Assembly: GCF_947242115.1 (NCBI RefSeq)
Contig: NC_074728.1
Location: 20,620,042 to 20,684,041, forward strand
Length of the DNA: 64,000 nucleotides
Origin: Biomphalaria glabrata
Taxonomy: Eukaryota > Mollusca > Gastropoda > Planorbidae
Reading direction: 5' to 3'
Below, piece by piece: positions 24,812 through 53,735 of this stretch. The position numbers and the translations under genes are program-made. Below the pieces are notes generated by a model. It searched no databases, was not told the origin of the DNA, and was given only the letters and a program-made list of their open reading frames with translations. How positions within the stretch are numbered: position 1 is the first letter of the stretch; the number at the start of each line of letters is the position of its first letter.

Positions 24812-25502
24812 TGCTTTTTAAATTGAAGATAATTATAAGAATAATTACTACATTACCTGTATGAAAACTTATCTTATTCAAATCAGTGTCTACAGACTGT
24901 AATATGACTTACTTGTGAATAGATATATATAGGGCCTAAAAATAAATACACACGAATCATTGCCAGCTAGGAAACTAAAATCCTAATTTTTCTTCTTTTT
25001 TTTTTTCAGGGAATCTTTGCATTTGTAATAAAACTGACAAAGAGTTATTGTCTAACACTAACGCCTCAAAAAAGAGTCATGCATATCATCTCTCAGCATT
25101 GTTCGACTTTTCAGCTTTTTTATTGAAATATTTGAGATTCATGGAGTGTTACCAACATACATCAACTTTAATAAAGTAATACAAATAATCTTGACAGTAC
25201 CTGGATCGAGAATATGAGATTTGATCTAAACAATGAAAAATATTTTTTTTTTAATTCGTAATGTATTTTTGTGGGGTTGTTTTTTTTCGAAAAATCTATT
25301 TTATCGTAAGGTTATGATGTCTTTTTTTTTTTTAAAAATGGAGAACATTTCTCAAAGGGCCATTTCTTAGAAAACTTTATTATATTTTTCTCCCCCACCC
25401 CACACACACATAATATTTAGTCCTATTCACGAAGTGTCATTTAACAAGCACGTAGTCTGTTTACTTTGAAACTAAATTTTCAAAACCTGAAAGACGAGTA
25501 AC

Positions 25503-27198
25503 CAGTGGCTTTAATAGGAGGGCAGCGGGGATGCGGGCCGCACTGGGTGACACCCGCCATGGGGTGACACCCAAGTGGGAAAAATGCAAATTTTAAAAAT
25601 AATGCTTACTACCTAGAATGTATCTGACAGTTCAATATCAACATGTCCCAAACCTTCTTTATTTCATTCCAGTTGACTTGTAATCTTCCTATTATTAGAG
25701 AAATAATAAACTGTAAACGCTAGGAGAAAGAGATTCTCAATCTCAGAAATGTAGAAAAATGCTTGGCCAACTATAAATGAGCTTAAGGTGCTACCACAAA
25801 CATAGTATCTGAGCAGTTGAATGGCGAACGTATCATTTTTTATTGTGAAATGTAGATAAACACATAGGTTTAAGCCCCTCGCGCGCCAATCGACACTTAA
25901 GGCTGCAAGCTCTCTCCATAGAAATCAGTCTAAGGCGAATTTCACAGCCACTTACCAGCTGATGCCCGCTCAATTGAGGACTTCTAAAAAGGTGTTACGC
26001 TATCGTTAAACGTGGATAGCCATGCTTTTGCGTTCCTTGTCTTCGTTTTCATGGTAAACGTGTTTCATCTTGCCTAATGATACTTCTCACAAATTTCAAT
26101 CGACGATCAGTTGCCACTTTCCTTAGACAGCGAATGCCTATATGGGAAAAGATTTCTCTATTGGTAACATTATCTCGGGTATTTTGTTTTTAGGATCTGT
26201 CTTAGTCTTGTCTCAACCTTTCACGTCTCGAAGTGTATGTGGCCGTTGGGACAATGATTGTATAGAGTAGAAGGATTTCCATCGCCATGTTAATTGATTT
26301 GTTAGTTCAGATAGGCTGTACTTTTTAAGGACGGCTCCTGCTTTCCCATCCGACAAGCGACACCATGATATGCAGCTTCATTTTTTTTGTGATAACAGTG
26401 TCTAATTAGGTTAACATTTCTATTTGTTCAAGATCTGTATGATCAAAGTTAAAGAGCGTCTTTATCCTTCATCTCGTGTATAATTTTATGTCTGCAAAAT
26501 ACAACTGGGTTTGGTTTGCGCCATTGGAACCCGAATGCAGCCTTTTTAATGTATATCTATGAAATCGTCGATGCCTACAAAAAAAATGGGGCTAAGATAT
26601 ATCCTAATTTCATATCCGTCTCGATGTTGACACAACAGCTTGATTTGATTTAGACATGTCGCTCAAACAGGACATTGTTGCGAGATGCCTTATTCTCTTG
26701 CTATTTACCTGAGAGATTCCGATGGTCGCTATCAACATTTCTTTTAAGCCTACAAGGCTGATAAACATTCTTTGTTGGTATTCCAGACTTTGCTCGATGA
26801 TGTTTCACAGGACGTAAACCTGTTCAGTGGCAGTCTTTTCGGAAGGAGCTGAGAAACACGAGTATTGACTAGTGTAATTTAAAATTTGTTCCTTAAGAAG
26901 CTATTTAATAATCTGTGATAAAAAAATATTGTTTCTCAATGTTTCTATCTTCCATATTTGTACATTTTTAATGTATGTCATACATTTCGATAAATGTAAA
27001 AAACAAAGACATTTTAAAAGAGAATCGAAAACCCTTTTCGTGTGTCGCCAATCAATTAATCAGCTTACAGTTTTAATGTTCAACAAAAAGAAACAAAAGA
27101 AACAAGAGTTAGTTTTTTTAGTGTTATTTTTTTCTTTGTGGGGGGTGGATAACCCGAGCTTACCGCAACGAGTGACACTGACCCTAGTGACGCCACTG
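25503..27198. mobile_element. hAT-like DNA element, 1.7 kb, 7/8 target duplication
   Basis: Left end CAGTGGCTTTAATAGGAGGG, right end on the minus strand CAGTGGCGTCACTAGGGTCA. Subterminal GGGTGACACCC (left) pairs with GTGACACT near the right end. Flanks CGAGTAAC (25495-25502) and CGAGTTAC (27199-27206) differ at one base. Inside is a decayed LINE; no transposase was recognised. Confidence 0.72.
25860..26760 (-). mobile_element. Decayed LINE remnant inside the hAT-like element
   Basis: Minus pieces: HIGIRCLRKVATDRRLKFVR, SIIRQDETRLP, RRQGTQKHGYPRLT, and SMERACSLKCRLARERLK. These follow the RRLRFVGHVIRQDETRLPK...RGRP C-terminal pattern of CR1-like LINEs. Highly diverged. Confidence 0.5.
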
Positions 27199-27217
27199 CG
27201 AGTTACCCTTCCTTCTT

Positions 27218-27298
27218 CTACCTGCCTGGGTGGACTACTTCGGGGGCCGATTTTGAGTTTCTGTTTCCACACAAACTGTCTTTGTAACCTTGTTTTTT
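27218..27298 (-). repeat. Hairpin repeat family C, copy 3
   Basis: Minus: GTTACAAAGACAGTTTGTGT, GGAAACAGAAACTCAAAATC, GGCCCCCGAAGTAGTCCACC, CAGGCAGGTAGAAG. Confidence 0.8.
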
Positions 27299-27599
27299 TT
27301 TATGTCCTGTTGTGAAGGGTAAATATAACAAAGAGTTGAGAGATGTCAGAGCACCCTGATATCATCGTATGCTTCTGAATACCCCACAACACGCTGAAAA
27401 AAAAAAATTCCCCATTACTGTATGCTTCGCGGTTTAGTGACTCGTCTGTCTGGATTGAACTCCTACATTATAGAAATAAGGTAATAAAGTCTAGCTGTTA
27501 TTGCAAAGCTTACTTCAACTCTGTGTGTATGGAATGTGAATAGTTTGGATAATTATTCTTTGTTCATGACAACACATCTTTTTCTTCTTCTTCGTTCAC

Positions 27600-27882
27600 A
27601 TTTATATGTTGGTTTCTAGAGCAGACAGTTCTCCATACATTTGTTCTTCTATACTATATTCTATAGGTTGGTTTCGGGGACCAGTGTCTTGTTCCGTCCT
27701 CACGATTGAGTATGCAGCGAACTGATGACTTCATATGTCCCTCAGAGAGCCCTGCGCTCTATGGACTCGACGCTTCTAGTGGTGCCGCGTTTCTCTCTCT
27801 AAGGCTATGGTCTACGACAATTTGTAAGACAAATTTCCTTACGGATAATAAAGATTATTATTATTATTATTATTATTATAAC
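27600..27882 (+). mobile_element. LINE 3' end with (TTA)n tail
   Basis: Frame pieces RALRSMDSTLLVVPRFSL and the 3' end TTACGGATAATAAAGATTAT running into (TTA)8. Related to the copy at 50130-50600 (AMRSLHSTLLVVPRFS). Arrayed 3' tails like this are typical of target-primed retrotransposition. Confidence 0.7.
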
Positions 27883-28039
27883 ACATAACAAACGAATATT
27901 CATATTTGACTAGAGTAACACCTTTAATAAAATCACTAAATTTAGAAAGCCTTCAGGACAGAAGACTCAAAAGTAAAGTAGCAATTATACATAAAACACT
28001 GAAACCATAATCTCCAAATACAAAAACAAAATTTAATAA

Positions 28040-28290
28040 AATACTCTGAAAGACACAAAGATAAAGACACATTCATCGTCCCATATGCTAGGACAAATTT
28101 GTGCAAATACTCCTTCTTCCCTAGTGCTATTAGAGCATGGCATGGGTTGCCTAAGCTAGCCAGGAAAACCAGTGACTTAGCAGAATTTAAGTCATTGGTT
28201 AATATGCATGACTAAATGCATGACGCGTAGGACGTAATCATCTTCTTTTTTGAAGTACATCTGTATTATATAAGATAAGATAAGATAAAA
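28040..28290 (+). mobile_element. LINE 3' end, family with (GATAA)n tail
   Basis: KDKDTFIVPYARTNLCKYSF, FPSAIRAWHGLPKLARKTSD, LAEFKSLVNMHD, then GCGTAGGACGTAATCATCTT and a TAAGATAAGATAAGATAAAA tail. Same family as 45190-45490 (plus), 49085-49212, 52500-52635 and 54655-55095 (minus). Confidence 0.8.
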
Positions 28291-28299
28291 TAGGCTTAA

Positions 28300-28575
28300 G
28301 TTAACTTATGTGGCCGATCTTGTTCAAAATACGGCCTGCAGTGTGATCCAATCCGGCCCGCAGAAACCTCGGCACAGAGTGTAGAAATTTTACCTCTCAC
28401 CAACCAAAATAAAAAAGTTGAAAAAAAAAATCATTCCCTACGTTAGGGTAAATGGATTGGTACCGATATGCCAATATAATAGATTCACGGGTTTCTTCTA
28501 AAATGGTTCATTTACTATTTCCATTTTTATTTTTACATTTTTGTTGATGTGGCCCGCCAAACGAGTGCTGGAAAT
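28300..28575. mobile_element. Fragment of a GGCCCGC-rich DNA element
   Basis: ATCCAATCCGGCCCGCAGAA and GATGTGGCCCGCCAAACGAG resemble the ends of the hAT-like element at 36898-37566. No clean termini. Confidence 0.4.
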
Positions 28576-28623
28576 TAAAATGGTATGCCGTCCGAATAAG
28601 GTTGAGCCGTTTTCGAAATAAAA

Positions 28624-28627
<4 letters not shown>

Positions 28628-28712
<85 letters not shown>
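28628..28712 (+). repeat. (AT)n microsatellite
   Basis: About 42 AT units, ending where the 2-kb inverted-end element begins. Confidence 0.95.
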
Positions 28713-28714
<2 letters not shown>

Positions 28715-28879
28715 TGGGCGTAGCCAGGAGGAGGTTTGGGGTTCAACCCCCCTCCCCCCGAAATTAAATCCCCCCCCCCACTGAGGCGTGAGGGGGGGGG
28801 GGAGACGGTCTTTAGTGACTGATTTTTTGCTTTGATGTTGTTTATTTTAGATGAGATTTTAATACTAAACCATCACTTG

Positions 28880-29800
28880 CCCCAGCGCAGCCAAGGGGGT
28901 TTTGATTTTAAAACCCATACCAGGGAGTTTTGAGTTTAAAACCCCCTAACATGGGGTTTTGATTTTAAAACCCCATAACAGGGGTTTTTGCAGTTAAATC
29001 CCCCTCTTCTATAAAACAATGCAAACGACAATCCCCAAATTCCAAGAGCACAGTTAAGGAAGATTTTGATTTTAAAACCCCCTCCAAAATTTACGATAAA
29101 CCCCCTTTTCAATATGAAAAAAAAGCAAATTATGTACTCAAAATGTTATGAGCGTAGCTAAATGGGTTTTGACTCAGTTTTAAGTTTAAAGTCCCCTCCA
29201 GTGGAATTTGAAGCTAAAAAATACATCTTCAATTTTAAAAAAAGCAAATTACACACTCTAAAATCTATGAGCGTAGTCAAAGGGATTTTGAGTTTAAACC
29301 CACCTCCAGCGGGTTTTGAAGCTAAAAAAATACATCTTTAATGTAAAAAAAAAAAGCAAATTACGCACTCAAAATGCTATGAGCGTCGCCAAAAGGGGTT
29401 TTAAGTTTAAATCCCCCTTCAGAAGGGTTTGATGCTAAAAATACCTCTTCAATATAAAAAAAGCAAATTACTCACTAAAATTATTTGAGCGTAGCCAAGC
29501 CAATTGGGGGTTTTGAGTTTAAACTCCTCTCCTCCAGATGGTTTTGAGTTTAAAATCCCCCTACATAGCGTTTTGAGGTGGAAATCCTCTATCTTCAATA
29601 TTATTCTAAAGCAAACTACAGTTACCAAATTCTATGATCGTAGCTAAATGGGGTTTTGAATTAAAAAAAAACAATAACTAAGTCCAGAGATTTTTTTAGT
29701 TTAAAACCCCCAGCAGATGATTTTCAGGATAAAAATTTCCCTTTTTGATATAATATCTAAAGCAAACTACAGTCACCTAATTCCAAGAGAGCATTCAAGA
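28880..29800 (+). repeat. Degenerate tandem repeat of 110-150 bp, about 6 units
   Basis: Each unit contains ATGAGCGTAGCCAA, GGGGTTTTGAGTTTAAA, CCCCCTCC, then TCTTCAATATAAAAAAAGC. Units start near 28880, 29150, 29268, 29378, 29488 and 29636. Confidence 0.75.
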
Positions 29801-29869
29801 GAGGTTACACATTTCTACCAGTGGCTGGGCTCCATTAATTAAGTGCAGTGAATAGTCCATCGCCGAAAT

Positions 29870-30230
29870 TGAAAAAGACTAAATGTGGCTCAACAAAGAT
29901 GGCTAAGACAGATTTTAGGAGTCAGTTATAGAGATCGGGTCTAAATCAAGGAAATCCTATGTCGAACTGGAAGTCGACCCCTTAGTAAGATTGTGACAGA
30001 GCGTCGCATGAGGTTTGCGGGACTTGTTCTCCAACAAAATGAATTACGCATAAGAAATGGGGTGACATCCTAGTACAACTTGGCGCCACATATTCATGGA
30101 GGTCCTCAGAGCAGGTGGGAATCATTACCAGTGACAGATTTTTGTGGAAACAGCTAGACGGCAAATGCGCCGAACGGCGGGGTCTAAGTCAGTAAGAATA
30201 GCACACTAGGTTTTTGAAATAAGACTTTTA
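29870..30230 (+). mobile_element. LINE C-terminal fragment
   Basis: Frames read RWLRQILGVSYRDRV, LCRTGSRPLSKIVTERRMRF, AGLVLQQNELRIR, and a WRHIFMEVL-like end. This is the conserved LRxILGVSYRDRVTN...GSRPLSxIVxERRLRFAGHVLR C-terminal segment of CR1/RTE-type LINEs. Confidence 0.8.
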
Positions 30231-30477
30231 AATAGCAGGAAAATGTACTGTAGATACCTCAGAATATGCTTTTTGTTGCCATTAAATACCAGAAATAATG
30301 CTCTTGGCGGCGGGGCTCGGCCCCGCGCTAGGGGGAGCTCCTAGCGCTCCCCCAGACCCCCTTGCTAGCAATGGCTGGGAGTCAACAATTTTCCCAGTAA
30401 CTCCAGAAAGAACCTATTCTAGGACACAATAAACGTGTTACGAAAGTATGAAGGGTCAGAATGTAATAAAGATTATG

Positions 30478-30607
30478 TACACACACACACACACATACAT
30501 ACATACATACATACATACATACATACATACATACATACATACATTCATACATACATACATACATACATACATACATACATACATACATACATACAATTTT
30601 TTTTTCA

Positions 30608-30640
<33 letters not shown>
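30478..30640 (+). repeat. CA/CATA microsatellite and a 32-G run
   Basis: (CA)8, about 27 CATA units with one CATT interruption, then T/A and 32 consecutive G at 30609-30640. Confidence 0.95.
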
Positions 30641-30641
<1 letters not shown>

Positions 30642-30724
30642 AGAAAAAATCCCCCCTAAACCTTCCCCCCCCCGAAAAAAAAATCCTGGCTACGCCCATG
30701 ATATATATATATATATATATTAAC

Positions 30725-32990
30725 GTTTTGAATTTAATGTAAAGTATGGTATAACGATTACGACCTTTTTTACAAATTGGCTTTTATAAAAGTGAAGTTC
30801 TGTTTCCACTTTGGTGTCACACCAAAGGCTCACATGGGCCTCAACTGGTCATGATTTATGGGGCCAAGCGTAATGAACTCCTTCGCGCCATGGTTGCTAC
30901 GCCACAGGCTGTAAGCCACTAAACGTCGTGGGCACAGGTTCATTGAACCCCTCTCGAAATGGATGTAAAAACAAAATAACAGCGCAGCTTTTTTTTTCTA
31001 TGTAGAGGTTTAAAGTGCGCCACGTTCTTCTAGGTGCTACGTCATAACTTGCTATGACGTTATTTTACAATTGGAATTATTGGAGTACTATATTTTTTTG
31101 TCCTTGTCTCTTTGTCATTATTCTCGTGACGTCCGTTTTGGTTGCCATTCGCTTGAGTGATTAGCCTTGTTTTCAGGTCCTGAATAATTCTTGATTTAAT
31201 GCTTCTGGACAGCCTTAGCAATATTGTCTTGGATGTATTCATGGTACGACTCTTTGACTCTGTTTAGGGTGAGTTAATTTCATATCGCTATGATATTTTC
31301 GTTAGCAATTATATTTTTAGATTAGAAGTTAGAGTCTTGTAGGGTTTTTTTATGATGTAGGTGACAGTGTTGGTGTACCATTGCGAGTATTAGTGTTGAA
31401 TTGTCAGTTTAGAATTTACTGTGTCAATCCTTGAGTATCATTGTCAGTGTTGAAGTGTCTTTTCCAGTAGTGAATCATCCTCAGCCTAAGACTTCTGATG
31501 TCTAACTAGTTGTGAGACTATTAAGATCACAGAGGCATTACGGAGACGTGCCATTATCGAAACCTTCTACGCTGTGGTCACCAATGATGTTGCTATAACA
31601 TCAGTTCACAGGTGCTTACAATTTTATCTACCGATATTATAGTATTGATTTATTTAGTGGCATATTTGAAATCTATATTTTCTTTTAAATAATTATTATG
31701 TTCAATTTGCACTTATCATTTAAATTTATATATTCTACATTTATATCATTATCATTATGTATATTTCATAGAAAAAAATTTTTTTTATTTTAAATCATGA
31801 TTTAAATAGTTAGTGTGTGTGTGTGTGTGTGTGCATGGACTAGGTTAATTGTAAATATTAAAACACTATTATTTGCAATAATTCACACTACAGAGCACAA
31901 CATAATAAATATTTTAAACAATGAAATATAATTGAATATTTAATGATACTTAAATATATACATATCATTATGTAATCATCATAAATATTTTAAGTCATGA
32001 CAAATTTTGAATTTTTAAAGAAAAGTAAACCGTGTAAACAATTTTTTTATACAAATAAATATTTCATTATTATAATGACAAGTATAAATGTAATACACAA
32101 ACATATACATTAAAAAAAAAAACTTACGATATTAGAAATAATAATAATTTTAAAAAAATAATTCTCTGTATTATCCGTGAGGAAATTAGTTTTACACATG
32201 TGCATTACAGCGCACAAAATATACGTCCATATGCCCATTTCTCATTGACATTACATGCGAAATATATATTAAATATACCTTAAATTGGTTTGCGTGTTTC
32301 AACTTTACAATAATAAGTTAGCAATTAGTGAAGATTTGGGAAAAATAATTCACTTTGGTCTTATGAGCAGATTTTTATATTCTCTTTTCATGATATAAAT
32401 AAAAAACAAGTGATTTAAAAAAAATATCTTAAAAAAAAAAACAATCATTATTTTTGCGTTGTTCTAACTAAGCCGTTTGAAGTAATTGGAAGATTGTATT
32501 CCTTATTGGCGTCATCCAGAACGATTTCATTAATACATGTATCACGATTCCTCGCTCAAGTGAATGATTACTTTGAACCCCACAATGGGTGATAAATAGC
32601 TTGGGGGATACTAGGATTATATTATTCCGTTTCTTTTGAAGGGAACAACAAAATAATGCCTAACGATTTTTCGGAATTCCTCTTCTGAATGTTTTTTTTT
32701 AGGTAATTAGTTAATCTAAACACAACAAAGAGAAAAAATATTGCATAAATTGTCAGGGTTGTCCCCTCTTCCAGTACACCCCTGACAGTAAATCACTTAG
32801 TACATTACTTAAGTAAACAAGTGAACAAGTAAAGCCAATAGGCTAACATATAATAGTTAACCACAAGTGGTTACGTAACAAAGATTTAATGATATCATAT
32901 GATATTACTTAATGGCATGAATGATAGTTATTCATAGCAATCAGATCTAGAGTAGTTAATATAACATATTAAATACTATTTTTTATTAGC
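30725..32990. other. Intergenic stretch, no gene recognised
   Basis: 30740-31640 is less AT-rich and shares ACGTCATTTTACAATTGGA-like sequence with 47915-47935; the rest is very AT-rich. A (GT)n tract is at 31811-31832. No exon identified. Confidence 0.4.
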
Positions 32991-33049
32991 CTGACTTATG
33001 TACAAATATATAATAATATCTTCCTTGAAAAAAATAATGAAATATGCTC

Positions 33050-33835
33050 CCGAGGGCTACGAAGAATCTGTAAGCAATGGAGGAAGAAAAAGTACTAACT
33101 CGCGCTTCGCAGATGACATTGATGGCCTAGCAGGGACAGAAGAAGAACGACCCGACTTATTGATGCATATAGATAAGATATACATAGCATATGGTAAGCT
33201 AAAAAATGACGAAAGAACTCAAATAATGACCAATAGCCAACAGGATTTTAAAAGGGGCATCGGCAATGGTGTCGAAAGCTGACAAGTGTCAGTAGCTTTA
33301 AATGCCTTGGGAGATATTTTCTAAGATCAAAAAACCAAACCTGAACTATTGGCGCAAATAGCACAAAACAATCTGGAAAGACAAAGGCATAGTCCTATAC
33401 ACTAAAATCAGACTGGTTCGCTCCCAGGTCAAGGCCACATTCTTATAAGTTCGTGAGTCTTGGACGCTGACTGCAGAGCTGAAGGATTTTTGGTATCACT
33501 TTCAAAAACCGCATCACAAACGATGAGATCAGTGACAGACTTACTACAGCGTTTGGACCCAAAGATGACCTGCTAACTATCGTACAAAAATAAAACGGAA
33601 TTTAAAACTCTATGGCCATATTACAAGGGGCTTGCAAAGACCTTCCTTCAGAGAACAGTACCAGAAAAAGAAGAAGCAGACAAAGAAAGCGATGGAAAGA
33701 CAATATAAAAAGAATGGACGGGCCGGCCAATGAAAGACGTTGTATGCAGGACAAAAGATTTAGAGGAATGGAGAAAAACAATTGATTAATCTTGTGTGGT
33801 CCAACAGACAAAGGGATATGTGAGGTAATGTGATG
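33050..33835 (+). mobile_element. RTE-like LINE, reverse transcriptase to C terminus, decayed
   Basis: RFADDIDGLAGTEEERPDLL (reverse transcriptase catalytic FADD box), IAYGKLKNDERTQIMTNS, SSFKCLGRYF, IWKDKGIVLYTKIRLVRSQV, ESWTLTAELKD, KLYGHITRGLAKTFLQRTVP, EWTGRPM. The order matches endonuclease-reverse transcriptase LINEs. The first 94 codons are open; several breaks follow. Confidence 0.88.
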
Positions 33836-33839
33836 TAAC

Positions 33840-35820
33840 ATAGGTAGTATGAAGGCGCACCTTAATCACAATGTCAGCTCACGTGGCTCACAACCAACTA
33901 CAACCCATGCACATCGACCAAATATGGTCCATACAAAGATAGACTCAAGTTAAGCTTGACTACCACGGAGTTCCAAGCCTGTTTTCTTGTGATCGCCACT
34001 CCACTAGATTATAATGACAATTAATTTGGAGCTACAAAAAAAAAAAAAGAAGAATGAAGATTGTACCATAAAACTTAACTTACCCAATTCTAGATAAACC
34101 ACAAAAAAAGAAGCTCCAGCAATAACAAGCCATCCAAACCAAAACACAAGAAGCAATGATATTCTCATATTTGGAATAAAAATAGTATGGTTTTTAAAAT
34201 AGAAGCATTGAACAAAGAATCAGCTCAATATCCGCATGACATACATCATACATGCAAGCTAATTGTGTACAAAAAATAAGATATTTTACATTTACAACCC
34301 CAACAAGTAATATAAAATGCTTAAAAAATAATTTTGTACTTTAATGTAGCTCGTTGTGGACTATGCGTTCTCATTATATTCAATACTTGTAATACTTCAT
34401 GAATTAAAAAAAATCTTTCCAATGAATTTCGCAAAATCATGAATACAGACTAATAGCTTATCGAATTCTTAGGAAAATCGTTAAAGCCGTTTTAGACTAT
34501 AAAACGTTTAATCGTTTTGAACTTAAAGATTTTTTTTGTATATTGTTTCGGATGATTGTTTGAATACGTCAAGTAATTTTCAAATAGTAAAAAAAGATAT
34601 TATCATCACAGATCTTTATATATTTTATCTAGACTGGAAAACGGATGCAAATTTTAATCCGCGATTGATCAACTCAGAAACCTATATATAGAGATAATTA
34701 AGTATTAATCACAGAACTATATTTACACGTGAATTTATGAAAAAAAAAGCCATTTCCTGTTAGTTTCCATTAAGATGATACATAATAGTCCTAGATCGAA
34801 ATAATTCACGTCTATTGATTTTATTGATCTTATGTACATTTCAATAGATGGATAATGTTTTTATGTATCTAAAATTGCAAAATAATAATTATGAGACGAG
34901 AGTGCTCTTAATTTCGATGTTTAGTCACTAGATCTAGATATGAACATTATATTTTACATAGTTTAGGGTAAAAAAACAAAAACACTTTACTTCTTATAAT
35001 TACTTTACAAAACAACGCCTTGTTTCATCTTTTTAAAAAGTTTTTCACGACATTTTTGTAGTGTTAAAAGATCTCCATGTCCAGTCTAGATATATTATAT
35101 ATAGATCTATGAGTCATATATTTAAAAAATATGTTTTATAAAAACTATAATTACAAAATAGTGTTGTTCTATTTTTAAACTATATTTATATTTTTAATAG
35201 AAATAGAAAGTAAAACCGCATTTTCTTGAACATATTGTTCTTGTTGTAAAATTCATTTTATTAGCTAGCAAATTCTTGATTGATGAAATCTAGATGAAAA
35301 AGTATTTCGAAAACAGCTCTAACGATTTTGTACAATTTAATTGACGGCACAGAATAAGACCTTTATAAATAATTAAAATATCATCTTAGAATTCCATTTT
35401 TACTTCCGATTTTGTAAACTATTTGTCAGGATGTCTTGCACTAGATTTTAATGTGTGTTTTTATTTTGGTATTCAAAAGTTGAATTAATAGATGTTTATG
35501 ATCATTATGCCTATCACTTTATGTTAGCAGGACTATTATAAAAACATCGATTGTGCAAAGTTCACTTTCTTGAAAGACTAGTTAAAACATTGAAGCATTA
35601 CAAGCAAGAAATAGAATAAAACTATGGTTTCTAGCTTTCGGTTTATACATGAGGAAGTAATATTTATAAAATAAAATTATGTTACTTGGTTGTGGTTTTT
35701 TTGGCTAAAGTGAAACATTGGTTTATGTTTACAAATGTAGTTTCCTTTTCGTATTCAGTTACTGGACTACTGAACCAATGAGATTGCGTATTTTGAGAAT
35801 GTTGATTATTGAAATATTGA
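33840..35820. other. AT-rich 3' flank of kinase B, nothing recognised
   Basis: No conserved frame or repeat family seen. Several TAGATCTAGA-like palindromes occur between 34790 and 35120. Confidence 0.45.
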
Positions 35821-35823
35821 ATT

Positions 35824-53018
<17,195 letters not shown>

Positions 53019-53039
53019 CTGTTAAAAAAAAACCCACAT

Positions 53040-53430
53040 AATTTTCATTTCCCAGGAAAATGCTTACATCATGCGTTTCTCGTTTTAACTACTTGGAAGA
53101 GATATTTCATTCACGAAAATGTGCCGTTCAACTTTCTAAGGTTGGCTATTCCTAATTTTGGATAAAGAGCCTTATTCAGCTTCTGTCTTTTCATTTAGCA
53201 ATTAGGCCATTATCTATCTCTTATGGCAATGCGAACTGTTTACCAAAACGAAATTTGAGAAAATTGTAGCCATTTGTTTGATAAACAATTGGTTCACTGC
53301 TGTTTGGTTATTACAAAAATGTTATGACTAATGGTTTACTCACTATTGATTAACGGTTAACGGAATGGCGTAATATAAATTAATATGTTTATTTTAATGT
53401 TCAAAGTGCTATATAGATCTTCTCCCGTTC
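53040..53430. other. Probable intron or 5' flank of kinase B, nothing recognised
   Basis: AT-rich; I looked for an exon ending in phase 1 to precede 53018 and could not pick one. Confidence 0.35.
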
Positions 53431-53645
53431 TTGACTTCTGAACCGAGGGATGCAATCTGGGATAATGAATTTTGGAATTTTTAGGGCACCCCTAAGTCCC
53501 TCCATCTATAATGGGTACCTGAAAAAGGTTGGTGCAAGTAAATGTAGTTGGTCTTTGTACTGGCCACATGGCACGCTCATTAACCGTCGGCCAAAAAACA
53601 ATGATTTATAGATCACAATATTTTAAAGGGGAACTTCGCATTACT
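53430..53645 (+). mobile_element. SINE family B, diverged
   Basis: CTGAACCGAGGGATGC, TTTTGGAATTTTTAGGGCAC, TATAATGGGTACCTGA, GGCCACATGGCACGCTCATT, AAAGGGGAACTTCGCATTAC. Confidence 0.7.
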
Positions 53646-53647
53646 TT

Positions 53648-53735
53648 TTTTAGCGGCCCCAGAAAGGGGAAAAGACGCTATTAGTTTTGTGTGAAATGTC
53701 TGTCCGTCTGTCCGTCCGTCCTGTTTTGATGTATA
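53648..53735 (+). repeat. Repeat family E, copy 4
   Basis: TTTAGCGGCCCCAGAAAGGG, AAAAGACGCTATTAGTTTTG, TGTCTGTCCGTCTGTCCGTC. Confidence 0.75.

Larger units (their letters stand above)
28713..30700. mobile_element. 2-kb element with CATGGGCGTAGCCAGGA inverted ends inserted in (AT)n
   Basis: Left end CATGGGCGTAGCCAGGA and right end TCCTGGCTACGCCCATG are perfect inverted repeats of 17 bp. Both flanks are AT repeat, so the target duplication cannot be told apart from the microsatellite. Inside, left to right: tandem TTTTGAGTTTAAAACCCCC units, a LINE fragment, a GC-rich hairpin region (30300-30360), CA/CATA repeats and a 32-G run. The ends match the MITE at 9396-9635, which has an 8-bp duplication. 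Alternatively, two related copies lie in opposite orientation. Confidence 0.65.

Noticed and set aside
30301-30365. GC-rich hairpins as a transcription terminator or structured RNA
   Set aside because: They belong to a dispersed repeat and no transcript is expected there; bacterial-type terminators do not apply in this genome.
31380-31640. LTR end with primer-binding site (TTGGTGACCACAG on the minus strand)
   Set aside because: Only a short resemblance to the start of Gypsy-type interiors; no paired LTR and no coding match nearby.
21200-35800. A third kinase between A and B
   Set aside because: I looked for HRD, DLG and DVWSLGC exons on both strands and saw only LINE, SINE and DNA-transposon sequence.
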